Shown: piece by piece, positions 1 to 7,369 of the stretch
Position numbering within the stretch: position 1 is the first letter of the stretch
How the letters are laid out: each line of letters starts with the position of its first letter
Source: Capnocytophaga periodontitidis
GTDB taxonomy: Bacteria > Bacteroidota > Bacteroidia > Flavobacteriales > Flavobacteriaceae
Reading direction: 5' to 3'
Length of the DNA: 64,000 nt
Assembly: GCF_016126015.1 (NCBI RefSeq)
Contig: NZ_JAEFDB010000003.1
Span: forward strand, 62,001 to 126,000
Program-made: the position numbers and the translations under genes
The notes under the pieces: model-generated
The model's database searches: none
What the model saw: only the letters and a program-made list of their open reading frames with translations
What the model was told of the DNA's origin: nothing

Positions 1-563
1 CCTTCTGCAAAAGGTCCCCACGACATTAGCTTGGTATCGTATTTCTTCATTAGTTCTTGGAGGGCTTGCTGTTGGTGGAATACGTGTGTTTCCATTTGGT
101 TTACAGCAGGTTTTATCTCAGCGTGATATGCCAAATCGAGGTATCTATCGGCATAGAAGTTGCTCACCCCAATAGCGCGCACTTTGCCCTCTTTGTAGGC
201 TTCTTCCATAGCGCGATAAGAGCCATAATAGTCGCCAAAAGGTTGGTGAATGAGCAAGAGGTCTATATAATCAGTTTGTAGTTTGCGCAAAGAGGTTTCG
301 ATAGAGGTTTTTGCCTTTTCATAACCAGCATTGCTTACCCACACTTTGGTAACAATAAAGAACTCTTTGCGGTCAATACCACTTTTTTTAATAGCATTGC
401 CTACACCTTCTTCATTGCGATAGATTTGGGCAGTATCAATCATTCGGTAGCCTACCGAAATAGCATCGCTTACGCAACGCTCACATTCTTTAGGGTCTAC
501 TTGGTATACACCATAGCCCAAGAGGGGCATTTGTACTCCGTTGTTCAATTGGATGTTTTTCAT
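1..563 (-). CDS. Aldo/keto reductase, 3-prime end cut by window edge
   Basis: The reading frame starts at ATG 563 and stays open to the window edge, giving about 187 residues of a protein usually near 280. The translation begins MKNIQLNNGVQMPLLGYGVY and carries the aldo/keto reductase motifs: the catalytic Asp and Tyr in MIDTAQIYRNEEGVG, the Lys in TKVW, and the His in LLIHQPFGDYYGSY. The family reduces aldehydes and ketones with NADPH; the sequence resembles the 2,5-diketogluconate/glyoxal reductase branch. A promoter-like CAAAGATA lies 33 bases upstream. The substrate cannot be told from sequence. Confidence 0.9.
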   Translation of the reverse strand, partial: MKNIQLNNGVQMPLLGYGVYQVDPKECERCVSDAISVGYRMIDTAQIYRNEEGVGNAIKKSGIDRKEFFIVTKVWVSNAGYEKAKTSIETSLRKLQTDYIDLLLIHQPFGDYYGSYRAMEEAYKEGKVRAIGVSNFYADRYLDLAYHAEIKPAVNQMETHVFHQQQALQELMKKYDTKLMSWGPFAE

Positions 564-595
564 TTGTAATTCTTATTTTTAGTTTTTAGACCCTG

Positions 596-603
596 CAAAG
601 ATA
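596..603 (-). promoter_or_regulatory. Bacteroidota -7 element for the aldo/keto reductase
   Basis: CAAAGATA on the plus strand reads TATCTTTG on the minus strand, a match to TAnnTTTG. It sits 33 bases before the start codon at 563. No clear -33 TTTG was found at the usual distance. Confidence 0.45.
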
Positions 604-689
604 CAGATATTTTTCATTTCTCCACTACCTCTCTCGTTTTGTATAAAAACATTTAGGGGTAAGTCCGAGTGAATTTTATCAGTAATAAT

Positions 690-724
690 AAAATCCCTAT
701 GTGGTATGCCACATACGGATTTTA
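690..724. terminator. Hairpin terminator downstream of the LuxR gene
   Basis: AAAATCCCTATGTGG pairs with CCACATACGGATTTT around a 4-base loop, and the left A run becomes a U run on the minus strand, so it can end the minus-strand LuxR transcript. It belongs to the CCC(C)GTG-type terminator family seen at 2372, 4041, 11861, 15473 and 16324. Confidence 0.7.
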
Positions 725-735
725 TTTATAGCTTG

Positions 736-768
736 TCGTGCTACGACTCGTGTTACGACTCGTGCTAC
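736..768 (-). repeat. 12-bp tandem repeat, TCGTGCTACGAC x 2.75
   Basis: TCGTGCTACGAC (736-747), TCGTGTTACGAC (748-759) and TCGTGCTAC (760-768) follow each other directly. The array begins at the stop codon of the LuxR gene. Single copies of the same unit lie at 11911, 52273 and 61676, and a degenerate one at 2436, always at gene 3-prime ends of minus-strand genes. Confidence 0.75.
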
Positions 769-1421
769 TACCTTATAGCTTCAATCATATTATCTACTTG
801 TAGTTTTTCGAGGATATTTTGGCGGTGGCGGTTTACAGTATGTACACTGATATTCAGTTTTTCGGAGATTTCTTTGCTGAACATTCCTTCTTTGGCAAGG
901 GCGAGAATTTCTCTCTCACGAGGGGTGAGTAGTGCATCGGTAGCAGTTTCGATAGCAAAAGGTACAATCTCATCGGTAAGGCAGTTTTTTATTTGAAAAC
1001 GGACAGAAGTATTGGCTGATTGCTCGGGAGCGAGGTCTATGATGCCCATCCCCAAAAAATTATCGTCTTTGAATGCCAATATACGCATTTGGTAAATCAT
1101 TCGTACATACTTTCCTCTATCCAAGACTCTCATTTCATAGATGTATTTGTAAGTCAGCTTTTCTTCCTTGGGGAGCGTGTCCAAAAACTCCCATACTTTT
1201 TTATCAATTCGTCTTACCACTTTTAAATCATCAGGATGCACCAATTTTTCAATATTGAGCTCATCAGATGCTTGAATATCTTCGGTTACATATTCAGTTA
1301 CATAATAGTAATGACCGAATCTATCTAACAGAAAAACAGCAAAACTACCTGCTTGTTCTAAGATTTTTAAGTGTGGAATGTATTCCTGTGCTATTTCCTC
1401 TATGCTTTTATCGGTTGTCAT
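768..1421 (-). CDS. LuxR-family regulator with PAS-like sensor region
   Basis: The 217-residue protein ends in a LuxR-type HTH of about 60 residues, recognisable from LTPREREILALAKEG followed by SVHTVNRHRQNILEKL. The first 145 residues look like a PAS-type sensor (FAVFLLDRFGHYYYVTEYV, then a VHPDDL stretch), a common Bacteroidota layout. There is no receiver domain, so it is not a classic response regulator. It is divergent from the CPBP protease gene with overlapping promoters and may control it; the ligand is unknown. Confidence 0.85.
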   Translation of the reverse strand: MTTDKSIEEIAQEYIPHLKILEQAGSFAVFLLDRFGHYYYVTEYVTEDIQASDELNIEKLVHPDDLKVVRRIDKKVWEFLDTLPKEEKLTYKYIYEMRVLDRGKYVRMIYQMRILAFKDDNFLGMGIIDLAPEQSANTSVRFQIKNCLTDEIVPFAIETATDALLTPREREILALAKEGMFSKEISEKLNISVHTVNRHRQNILEKLQVDNMIEAIR

Positions 1422-1446
1422 CTTTAAAAATGGTTATTATTCAGTA

Positions 1447-1488
1447 TTGTGTAGTGATGCGCACCGCCGTAATTTTGCGCCAAAGATA
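1447..1488. promoter_or_regulatory. Back-to-back divergent promoters, LuxR gene and CPBP protease
   Basis: On the plus strand TTG (1447-1449), a 20-base spacer and TAATTTTG (1470-1477) make a good Bacteroidota promoter for the gene at 1507. On the minus strand CAAAGATA (1481-1488) is the mirrored -7 element for the LuxR gene starting at 1421. The two -7 elements are only 3 bases apart, so polymerase cannot occupy both at once. Confidence 0.6.
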
Positions 1489-1506
1489 ATCAAATATTTT
1501 TAAAAG

Positions 1507-2355
1507 ATGAAGAATCAAACACGAACCATTAGGAATTTATGTATTTTTATTTTCGTAGCCCTCAGTTGTGGCTGGATAGGGGTGTGGGTAGATTCGCTTA
1601 CGGGGGAAACGACAGGCGATTTCAGCGATACTAATAATGGTACTAGCGGAATGGGTATTTTTATAGTGGCTCCCCTGCTTACTTCGCTCTTGTTGCGCAC
1701 CTTTATGGGCGATGGTTGGCGCGATGCAGGATTGCGTCCGCTTATTAAGAAAAAACTGCGTTGGTATGGGGTGGCAACCCTTATTTACCCTGCGGTGATT
1801 GCCGCTACCCTGCTTATAGGCGAGTTGTTAGGCTGGCTAAAAGTGCAAATCCGGTGGACGGACTATTTTGCGGGCTTTGGTATTTTTGTGTTAGCGGAAT
1901 TTGTAAAGAATTTCTTTGAAGAATCGGCGTGGCGGGGGTATCTTACGGCTCGTTTGCTCAGTTTGCATATTAAAGACGTGTGGCTTTACCTCATTGTGGG
2001 GGTAGTGTGGTGCTCGTGGCATTGGCCTTACTTTTTCTACTTCATAAAACCGGAACAAATATTTGCCGTATTCCCTTATGATAAGGTTACTTTTTGCGTA
2101 ATGGCATTGGTGTGCTGCATCTCGTGGACGGTGATGTATACCGAACTTTTCCGCCTTACCAAGTCGATATGGGCAGGGGTGTGGATGCACGCTATTGAGG
2201 ATACCACTATCAACAGCTTGATATACGACAAACATATTTTTATAGAAACGGGCAAACATATACTCATTTCGCCAGTTTCGGGGATTATCCCTTGTCTGTT
2301 GTACCTTGGTGTAGGTCTGTGGCTGAGGAAATTACGAATGACGAGAGACGAATGA
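1507..2355 (+). CDS. CPBP family intramembrane metalloprotease
   Basis: This 282-residue polytopic membrane protein has the three CPBP/Abi (CAAX protease) motifs: EESAWRG with Glu138, Glu139 and Arg143, WCSWHWPYFF with His172, and VWMHAIEDT with His228. The glutamates and histidines form the metal site in the membrane. Bacterial members act in protein or peptide processing, bacteriocin immunity or regulation; the role here is unknown. The stop codon lies inside a short tandem repeat (GACGAATGACGAGA), so the last six residues are repeat-encoded. Confidence 0.88.
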   Translation: MKNQTRTIRNLCIFIFVALSCGWIGVWVDSLTGETTGDFSDTNNGTSGMGIFIVAPLLTSLLLRTFMGDGWRDAGLRPLIKKKLRWYGVATLIYPAVIAATLLIGELLGWLKVQIRWTDYFAGFGIFVLAEFVKNFFEESAWRGYLTARLLSLHIKDVWLYLIVGVVWCSWHWPYFFYFIKPEQIFAVFPYDKVTFCVMALVCCISWTVMYTELFRLTKSIWAGVWMHAIEDTTINSLIYDKHIFIETGKHILISPVSGIIPCLLYLGVGLWLRKLRMTRDE

Positions 2356-2372
2356 CGAGAGACGAGTTACGA
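2335..2372. repeat. Tandem repeat at the CPBP gene 3-prime end
   Basis: CGAATGACGAGAGA occurs twice in direct succession followed by a third partial CGAGTTACGA. It supplies the last codons and the stop of the CPBP gene and runs up to the terminator hairpin. Confidence 0.6.
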
Positions 2373-2423
2373 AAACTCCCCGTGATGCGAGCTACATAGG
2401 CAGTTTGCATTACGGGGAGTTTT
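2372..2423. terminator. Bidirectional terminator between convergent genes
   Basis: AAAACTCCCCGTGATGC pairs with GCATTACGGGGAGTTTT, with an 18-base loop; A and T runs flank both sides. It lies between the convergent CPBP and nitroreductase genes and can serve both. Confidence 0.75.
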
Positions 2424-2451
2424 ATTTATTGAGTGTTGTGCTATGACTTAA

Positions 2452-3045
2452 TTAGCGAATTTCCACTACTTCTTCCAGTGGAAGTCTCTTCTTAGGAGTC
2501 TTACTTGGGTGGTTGCCATCGGCTTCACTGTGATAGCCTACTGCTACAGCAAGTACCGCTTTACAGCCTTTTACTTGCAATTTTTCAGTGTAATAAGCCG
2601 TATCAATTCCTTCCATAGGGGTAGCGTCAATACCCTCTGTTCCACAAGCGGCTACAAAGAAACCTGTTGCCAAATACACTTGTTTTTGAAACCATGCCTT
2701 CGCTTTTTCATCATCACCAGCTTTTACACTCTGGTAATAATCTACTACAGGTTGTGGCTGATTGGCTTTGAAATGGTTTTCAAAAACGGCTGTATCATCA
2801 TAAGCGAAAAACACGATGAGGTGACTAGCCTCTTTTATCTTCTGTTCGTTGAAGAATGAATGCGCTGCCAAGTCGGCTTTGAGGGCTTCATCACCTATGA
2901 TAGCAAATTTCCAAGGCTGACTATTTACTGAAGAAGGAGCTAAGCGGAGAATTTCTGCCAATTCTTTGATTTTAGCTTCATTTATCTTCTCATTGCGATA
3001 TGCTTTGGCAGCATATCTCTTTTGTGCGATTTCTAAAAAATTCAT
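2452..3045 (-). CDS. Nitroreductase family NAD(P)H-dependent oxidoreductase
   Basis: At 197 residues this has the size and layout of NfsB-like nitroreductases. The N-terminus has the FMN-phosphate region (KRYAAKAYR) and the APSSVNSQPWKF motif typical of the family; the C-terminal half has TPMEGID and GCKAVLAVAVGYH. Such flavoenzymes reduce nitro compounds and quinones. It lies 18 bases downstream of ohr, so it may be transcribed with the peroxide-response genes. Confidence 0.9.
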   Translation of the reverse strand: MNFLEIAQKRYAAKAYRNEKINEAKIKELAEILRLAPSSVNSQPWKFAIIGDEALKADLAAHSFFNEQKIKEASHLIVFFAYDDTAVFENHFKANQPQPVVDYYQSVKAGDDEKAKAWFQKQVYLATGFFVAACGTEGIDATPMEGIDTAYYTEKLQVKGCKAVLAVAVGYHSEADGNHPSKTPKKRLPLEEVVEIR

Positions 3046-3063
3046 ATTTTCTATTTCTTATAA

Positions 3064-3486
3064 TTAGTTGTTTGTTACCTCTGTAGTTACTTCTATATTC
3101 CCACGAGTAGAGTTAGAATACGGACATACTTGGTGTGCTTTGTCCGCAAGTTCTTTGGCTTGCTCAAGTGATACCCCAGGTACATTCACTTGTAAGGTTA
3201 CAGCAAAGATAAAACCACCAGTATCAAGCTTTCCTATAGATACGTGTGCTGTTACAGTAGTTACCCCTGTGGTTACTTTAGCTTGCTTAATAACCAAGTT
3301 CAGTGCGGTATCAAAACAAGCTGCATACCCTGCTGCAAAGAGTTGCTCTGGATTGGTATAATCATCATTAGCTCCTCCTAAGGCTTTAGGAGAGCGAAGT
3401 TCGAGGCTTAATACGCCATTGTCGGAAGTTACTTTTCTATTAGGGGCTCCGGTAGCGGTAGCCACTGCTGTGTACATTGCTGTCAT
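3064..3486 (-). CDS. ohr: Organic hydroperoxide resistance protein Ohr, copy 1
   Basis: This 140-residue OsmC/Ohr protein keeps both redox cysteines: Cys57 in AAGYAACFDTAL (peroxidatic) and Cys121 in HQVCPYSNSTRGN (resolving). It reduces organic and lipid hydroperoxides in the cytoplasm using lipoylated partners. It is 11 bases downstream of an OhrR-like repressor gene, the classic pairing. A second copy at 15509-15931 differs at only about 15 positions. Confidence 0.95.
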   Translation of the reverse strand: MTAMYTAVATATGAPNRKVTSDNGVLSLELRSPKALGGANDDYTNPEQLFAAGYAACFDTALNLVIKQAKVTTGVTTVTAHVSIGKLDTGGFIFAVTLQVNVPGVSLEQAKELADKAHQVCPYSNSTRGNIEVTTEVTNN

Positions 3487-3497
3487 CTGTCTTCTTT

Positions 3498-3926
3498 TTA
3501 TTTATGATTTAATAATTTGTTTACTAATGTCCTAAGAGTCTCTAATTCTTCAGCGGTAAGTGCTATTGACTCTTTCAATCGCGAAGGAATGTCTTTGATG
3601 GTTTCTTGTAGCTGTTGCCCCTTTTCGGTCAGTGCTATCCACATAATGCGTTCGTCCTTCTTGCAGCGGATACGAGTGAGCAATTCTTTGGCTTCCATTC
3701 GCTTAAGCAAAGGGGTAAGGGTACCACTGTCTAAGTAGAGCCTTTCTCCTATGGCATTCACCGTGAGAGAGCCTTCTTCCGTGAGTACTAAAAGTACCAA
3801 ATACTGTGGATAGGTAAGGTCTAAGGGGGTAAGATATTTAGCATATTGCTGTGTAATCTTACGCGAAGCCGCATAGAGCGGAAAGCATACCTGAGCGCTT
3901 AATTGTAAGTTTTCTTCTATCATCAC
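3498..3926 (-). CDS. ohrR: MarR-family peroxide sensor OhrR
   Basis: The 142-residue winged-helix protein has the OhrR sensor cysteine near the N-terminus (QVCFPLYAASRKI, Cys14) and the MarR core LTYPQYLVLLVL followed by the wing DERIMWIALTEKGQ. OhrR represses ohr and releases DNA when this cysteine is oxidised by organic peroxide. It is the first gene of an apparent ohrR-ohr-nitroreductase operon with its own promoter at 3943-3973, so it is probably autoregulated. Confidence 0.92.
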   Translation of the reverse strand: MMIEENLQLSAQVCFPLYAASRKITQQYAKYLTPLDLTYPQYLVLLVLTEEGSLTVNAIGERLYLDSGTLTPLLKRMEAKELLTRIRCKKDERIMWIALTEKGQQLQETIKDIPSRLKESIALTAEELETLRTLVNKLLNHK

Positions 3927-3942
3927 TTCTTGATTTCGGGGG

Positions 3943-3973
3943 CAAAAGTATAATAAATATTTTAAACAACAAA
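3943..3973 (-). promoter_or_regulatory. Promoter of the ohrR operon
   Basis: CAAAAGTA (3943-3950; TACTTTTG on the minus strand) is a good -7 element and CAAA (3970-3973) the matching -33 TTTG, with a 19-base spacer. The start codon is 16 bases downstream. Confidence 0.6.
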
Positions 3974-4040
3974 ATTTTTTACAAATAAATTTTGCACAAT
4001 GTAATTTTATAATGAATTATTAGGTAGTTCAATAACTAAG

Positions 4041-4075
4041 AATCCCCCGTGTAGCAGGTACTACACGAGGGATTT
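4041..4075. terminator. Terminator of the DJ-1/hydrolase gene
   Basis: AATCCCCCGTGTAG pairs with CTACACGAGGGATT around a 6-base loop, 8 bases past the stop of the minus-strand gene at 4083. Confidence 0.7.
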
Positions 4076-4082
4076 TATGCGT

Positions 4083-6188
4083 TTATTTACTAATTTTCTC
4101 AGCCCAATCGAAGAGTTCTTCGAGGTCGTAATCACCACTATGAGGTTTATCCCAAGGGAGGGCATAATCTACAGCGTAGCGGTGATTTTGGAGTGTAGTA
4201 GCAAGAATTAAGGATATAGCTGCTGAGGTATCACTGTCCTTAGCCCCGTGGCGTATGCGCCAATATTTTGGCAAATGAGCATTCTTTTTACCTATAAAAC
4301 TCATTGGGTTCATCAGTTTTACGATATTGGCATCTGCCATTTGGCTCTCTACAATACTGTTCTTAAAAGCATAAGGGGTGAAATGCTTTTTATCGGTGGT
4401 GCTATCGCCAAAGAGTTGGTTCTCTCCTGTGCTTAGGTCGAGGGCATCGAAGGCTGGAGGACTTTTGTGTCGCTCCATATAAGTGATGTAGCCTTCCCAA
4501 TTGATAGCCGTAACTTTACCGTTTTTAAGGGTAAGGAAAGAATATTGACTAAGATCAGTACCTTCTTTTTGTGCTTTTTCGGCAGCCGCTATAACCGTTT
4601 GTTTTAGTAGTTCTTTAAAGCTACCTTCGCCTTTGGAGTTTAGAGTAAGCTGTTTGCCTTTACTGTCTTTTAGCTTTAGACTATTGAGGTAAGCGGGGAA
4701 GTCTTTTCTAAGGTCAGCAGAAACTTTAGCTTGCTCAGCGGTAAAAGTCCCTGTCTTATAAGTGCGTTGTACGTTGTAATCAAGCATAGAAACCTCCATC
4801 GTTTTATACTGACTAAGGTTACCAAACTGCCATTCATAGGCTTTATCAGCGTTCTCTAAGTTGGTGATAGGGCAGTAGGCTGATACAGCAAAAATAGCAT
4901 CGGTAGCGGGGGCAGCACCTAATTCCTTTAAGTAAGGCTCGTAATCGGCTTGGTCGCCTGAGGCTCCTAAAAGGGCAGATGAGGCTCCTCCTGCACTGGT
5001 ACCATTAGAGATGATTTTATTAGCATCACCAGGTATTTCTTTGTCGTTGTATTTGAGGTAACGTACGGCAGCTTTTAAATCGACAATTACAGCGGGGGCT
5101 TTGCCGGTAGCCGAGGTACGTCCGCGTGCACCAGGTGAGGCAACCACGAAGCCTTTGCTAAGAGCCATAATGAGCGAATTATTTGTGTCTTTAAACTTAC
5201 CTCCGGTAAGCGAAAGAGGCTTGGCAGGCATATAGCCTCCTACACCATTAGGAAAAAAGATAGGGGCAGTTTGAGCGTTAAAGCCGTTGATTGTTTCGCC
5301 ATTGAAGTAGGCTTCAGGAATGTAGAGATTGAGCTGTTGGTATTGTTCTTCTACCGGATTGGCTACATATACAATTCCTTCATAGGCGCGTACTGCAAGG
5401 GTCTGGTTACCTTGTGTCACTTGCTGGGTAGTGTATTTAGTAGCATCAAAGCGGAGAGGTGATTTTTGCAGTTCTTTTAAGATTGCTTCGCCTACACTCT
5501 TAGCTGATTGTGGGTTTTGCCCTGTAATTACGCGATTATCTACGCTCACTTTGTCTTGCCACAAACCTGCTTTATCAATGATAGCCCCGCGCTCTTTGAG
5601 TTTGTCTTCTAACGAGTAAGGCACTACTTGGCTGAGTTTTACAGCCTCTTCTTCCTCATTAGTAAAAGGACTCAAAGTTTTGCCACTCACTAAATATTTG
5701 CCGTTAGAGAGCTTAATATTCACTAAGCCCGATGGTCCGTGGCATACCGCTGCTACTATGCCACCTTTTTCGTAAATCTGTTGGGCTATTTTGGCAAGGG
5801 CTTCACTGTTAGCAAAATCCCACATTGTGCCGTGCCCACCCGCATAAAAGATAGCTACATAATCATTAGCTTTTACTTGTGAGGGGGCAAGGGTGTGAGC
5901 TAACTGTTTTTGATAGTCGGCACTTTCCCAATATTTTTTATTGATAGGATCGTCTAACTTTACGCCGTAGGCAGTAGCTGTACCTCCTTTCGGACTCACA
6001 AAATCGACCTTATAGCCTGCCTCTGTAAGCACTTCTAAGGGGTGAGTTACTTCCGATAGAAAATAGCCTGTAGTTTCACCTGTATTCCCCAGTTGGGTAT
6101 GGTTTGTTACTACAAAAAGTACTTTTTTGTTCTGTGCTACCCCAGCTACACTGTAGATAAGGGTGAGCAATACGATTAATTTTTTCAT
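4083..6188 (-). CDS. Secreted DJ-1/PfpI domain fused to a tannase-like esterase
   Basis: The start chosen is MKKLIVLLTLIYSV at 6188, which gives a signal peptide and 701 residues; a start at 6215 would lie in the -7 element. Residues 20-240 are a DJ-1/PfpI domain with the nucleophile elbow AAVCHGPSG (Cys149, His150). Residues 250-701 form an alpha/beta-hydrolase with NGTSAGGASSALLGASG (Ser398 as likely nucleophile), a layout like subtype-B tannases and feruloyl esterases, and a C-terminal His in KPHSGDYD. The protein should be exported and hydrolyse ester substrates; the DJ-1 part may be a chaperone or glyoxalase-like module. The fusion is unusual. A Crp-type regulator lies 37 bases beyond the long frame. 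Confidence 0.8.
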   Translation of the reverse strand: MKKLIVLLTLIYSVAGVAQNKKVLFVVTNHTQLGNTGETTGYFLSEVTHPLEVLTEAGYKVDFVSPKGGTATAYGVKLDDPINKKYWESADYQKQLAHTLAPSQVKANDYVAIFYAGGHGTMWDFANSEALAKIAQQIYEKGGIVAAVCHGPSGLVNIKLSNGKYLVSGKTLSPFTNEEEEAVKLSQVVPYSLEDKLKERGAIIDKAGLWQDKVSVDNRVITGQNPQSAKSVGEAILKELQKSPLRFDATKYTTQQVTQGNQTLAVRAYEGIVYVANPVEEQYQQLNLYIPEAYFNGETINGFNAQTAPIFFPNGVGGYMPAKPLSLTGGKFKDTNNSLIMALSKGFVVASPGARGRTSATGKAPAVIVDLKAAVRYLKYNDKEIPGDANKIISNGTSAGGASSALLGASGDQADYEPYLKELGAAPATDAIFAVSAYCPITNLENADKAYEWQFGNLSQYKTMEVSMLDYNVQRTYKTGTFTAEQAKVSADLRKDFPAYLNSLKLKDSKGKQLTLNSKGEGSFKELLKQTVIAAAEKAQKEGTDLSQYSFLTLKNGKVTAINWEGYITYMERHKSPPAFDALDLSTGENQLFGDSTTDKKHFTPYAFKNSIVESQMADANIVKLMNPMSFIGKKNAHLPKYWRIRHGAKDSDTSAAISLILATTLQNHRYAVDYALPWDKPHSGDYDLEELFDWAEKISK

Positions 6189-6212
6189 TGTTTTTCTTTT
6201 TAAATTCGGAGA

Positions 6213-6220
6213 CAAAATTA
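6213..6220 (-). promoter_or_regulatory. -7 element upstream of the DJ-1/esterase gene
   Basis: CAAAATTA reads TAATTTTG on the minus strand, 25 bases before the preferred start at 6188. It supports that start over the longer frame. Confidence 0.45.
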
Positions 6221-6252
6221 CAACTAATATCTCTATATTGCTGTGAGGTATG

Positions 6253-6831
6253 TCACTTTTTTGTGTGTGAAGAAAAATACAGACGGCTGAGGGTTTCGCG
6301 TGATACCCCTAAATACGAGGCTATCAAGCTCTTAGGTAGGCGTTGTAACAACGAGGGGTAGAGTGCTACAAACTGTTCATAACGAGTGCGAGCATCATCA
6401 CTGAGCAGGGAAAGGATGCGCCTTTGTTGAGCAGCATACCCCATATTACATTTTTGGCGGTGGAAGGTGTTAAATTGAGGTAGTTCGGCACATAGCTTTT
6501 CTTTGTCGGTATAAGTAATTGCGAGTAGTTCAGTATCTTCTAAGCAGCAAATGTTAAGGGTAGCTTTCTTCTTACCGAAAAAAGCTTGATAATCGGTAAC
6601 CCACCAGTTTCCCATAGCGAACTGCACAATGTGCTCTTTACCATTAGCATCTAAGAAGTAAGTTTTTAAGAGCCCTTTCACTACCCAATATTCGTGGGTA
6701 ACGATTTTACCTTCGTGTAGTAAGAAATCGTTTTTTTTAAGTGATAGGGGCGTAAAATGTGAGGCGATATAGTCGAACTCCTCATCGGTAAGAGAGAGGA
6801 GTTCCTCAAAGTGCTGTCGTAAAGGGTGCAT
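6253..6831 (-). CDS. Crp/Fnr-family transcriptional regulator
   Basis: The 192-residue protein has a cyclic-nucleotide-binding beta-roll (KNDFLLHEGKIVTHEYWVVKG, shown in part at residues 33-52) and a short C-terminal HTH with PKSLIASYLGVSRETLSRL. There are no clustered cysteines for an Fnr-type iron-sulfur site. It precedes the DJ-1/esterase gene in the same direction and is the obvious candidate regulator of it. A CAAAGATA -7 element lies at 6861. Confidence 0.88.
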   Translation of the reverse strand: MHPLRQHFEELLSLTDEEFDYIASHFTPLSLKKNDFLLHEGKIVTHEYWVVKGLLKTYFLDANGKEHIVQFAMGNWWVTDYQAFFGKKKATLNICCLEDTELLAITYTDKEKLCAELPQFNTFHRQKCNMGYAAQQRRILSLLSDDARTRYEQFVALYPSLLQRLPKSLIASYLGVSRETLSRLYFSSHTKK

Positions 6832-6860
6832 ATTTTTCTAATTAGTAAATGATAAGGCAG

Positions 6861-6868
6861 CAAAGATA
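6861..6868 (-). promoter_or_regulatory. -7 element upstream of the Crp-type regulator
   Basis: CAAAGATA (TATCTTTG on the minus strand) is 30 bases before the start at 6831. Confidence 0.45.
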
Positions 6869-6896
6869 GTGCTAATTTTCTAATTCTCTCATTTGC

Positions 6897-7361
6897 TCAT
6901 TTGCTAATTGACGATCTTATCAACTGTCGCATTGCTGCATCTATTTTCTCTGCCGTAGCGAAGTTTTGCTTTATATGGTATTTTTCGGCGATAGCAGAGA
7001 TTTTCTCGTAGCGTATGCGTACAATTTTTTCCTCCTTGTAGATAAGTATTTTCAAAGGAAGTTCAATAGCCAAGCGAGGGTTTTCCTGCATTAGGGCAGT
7101 CCCTACTTTGGGGTTGCCCACTATAAGTACAGTCGCGGGCTGCATACTTTCGCCTACTGCCTCGGCTGCCTTGTGGTGTTCAATAGTAGCAAAAATGTTA
7201 ATCCCTTTGCTGTTCAGTGTTTTCTGAAGAGCTGCTACAGTCTCTTCAAAAGTCAATGGACTCTCAAAATCAGCATAAGGTTTTATCACATCAGTACAGC
7301 TAATAATAGGTTGTGCTGCAGCTAAGAATGGGAATAATAAGAAGATAATTAAGTGTTTCAT
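6897..7361 (-). CDS. Exported DUF302 family protein
   Basis: The 154-residue protein has a signal peptide (MKHLIIFLLFPFLAAAQ) and a DUF302 domain: EETVAALQKTLNSKGINIFATIEHH, then TVLIVGNPKVGTALMQENP and LPLKILIYKE. The fold of this family resembles a small alpha/beta ligand-binding domain, with no firm function known. It follows the PAF-acetylhydrolase-like gene by 8 bases, so the two probably share a transcript. Confidence 0.8.
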   Translation of the reverse strand: MKHLIIFLLFPFLAAAQPIISCTDVIKPYADFESPLTFEETVAALQKTLNSKGINIFATIEHHKAAEAVGESMQPATVLIVGNPKVGTALMQENPRLAIELPLKILIYKEEKIVRIRYEKISAIAEKYHIKQNFATAEKIDAAMRQLIRSSISK

Positions 7362-7369
7362 ATAGTTTA

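Noticed and set aside
1891-2259. 122-residue frame antisense to the CPBP protease
   Set aside because: The plus frame has all CPBP motifs; the minus frame has no supporting features.
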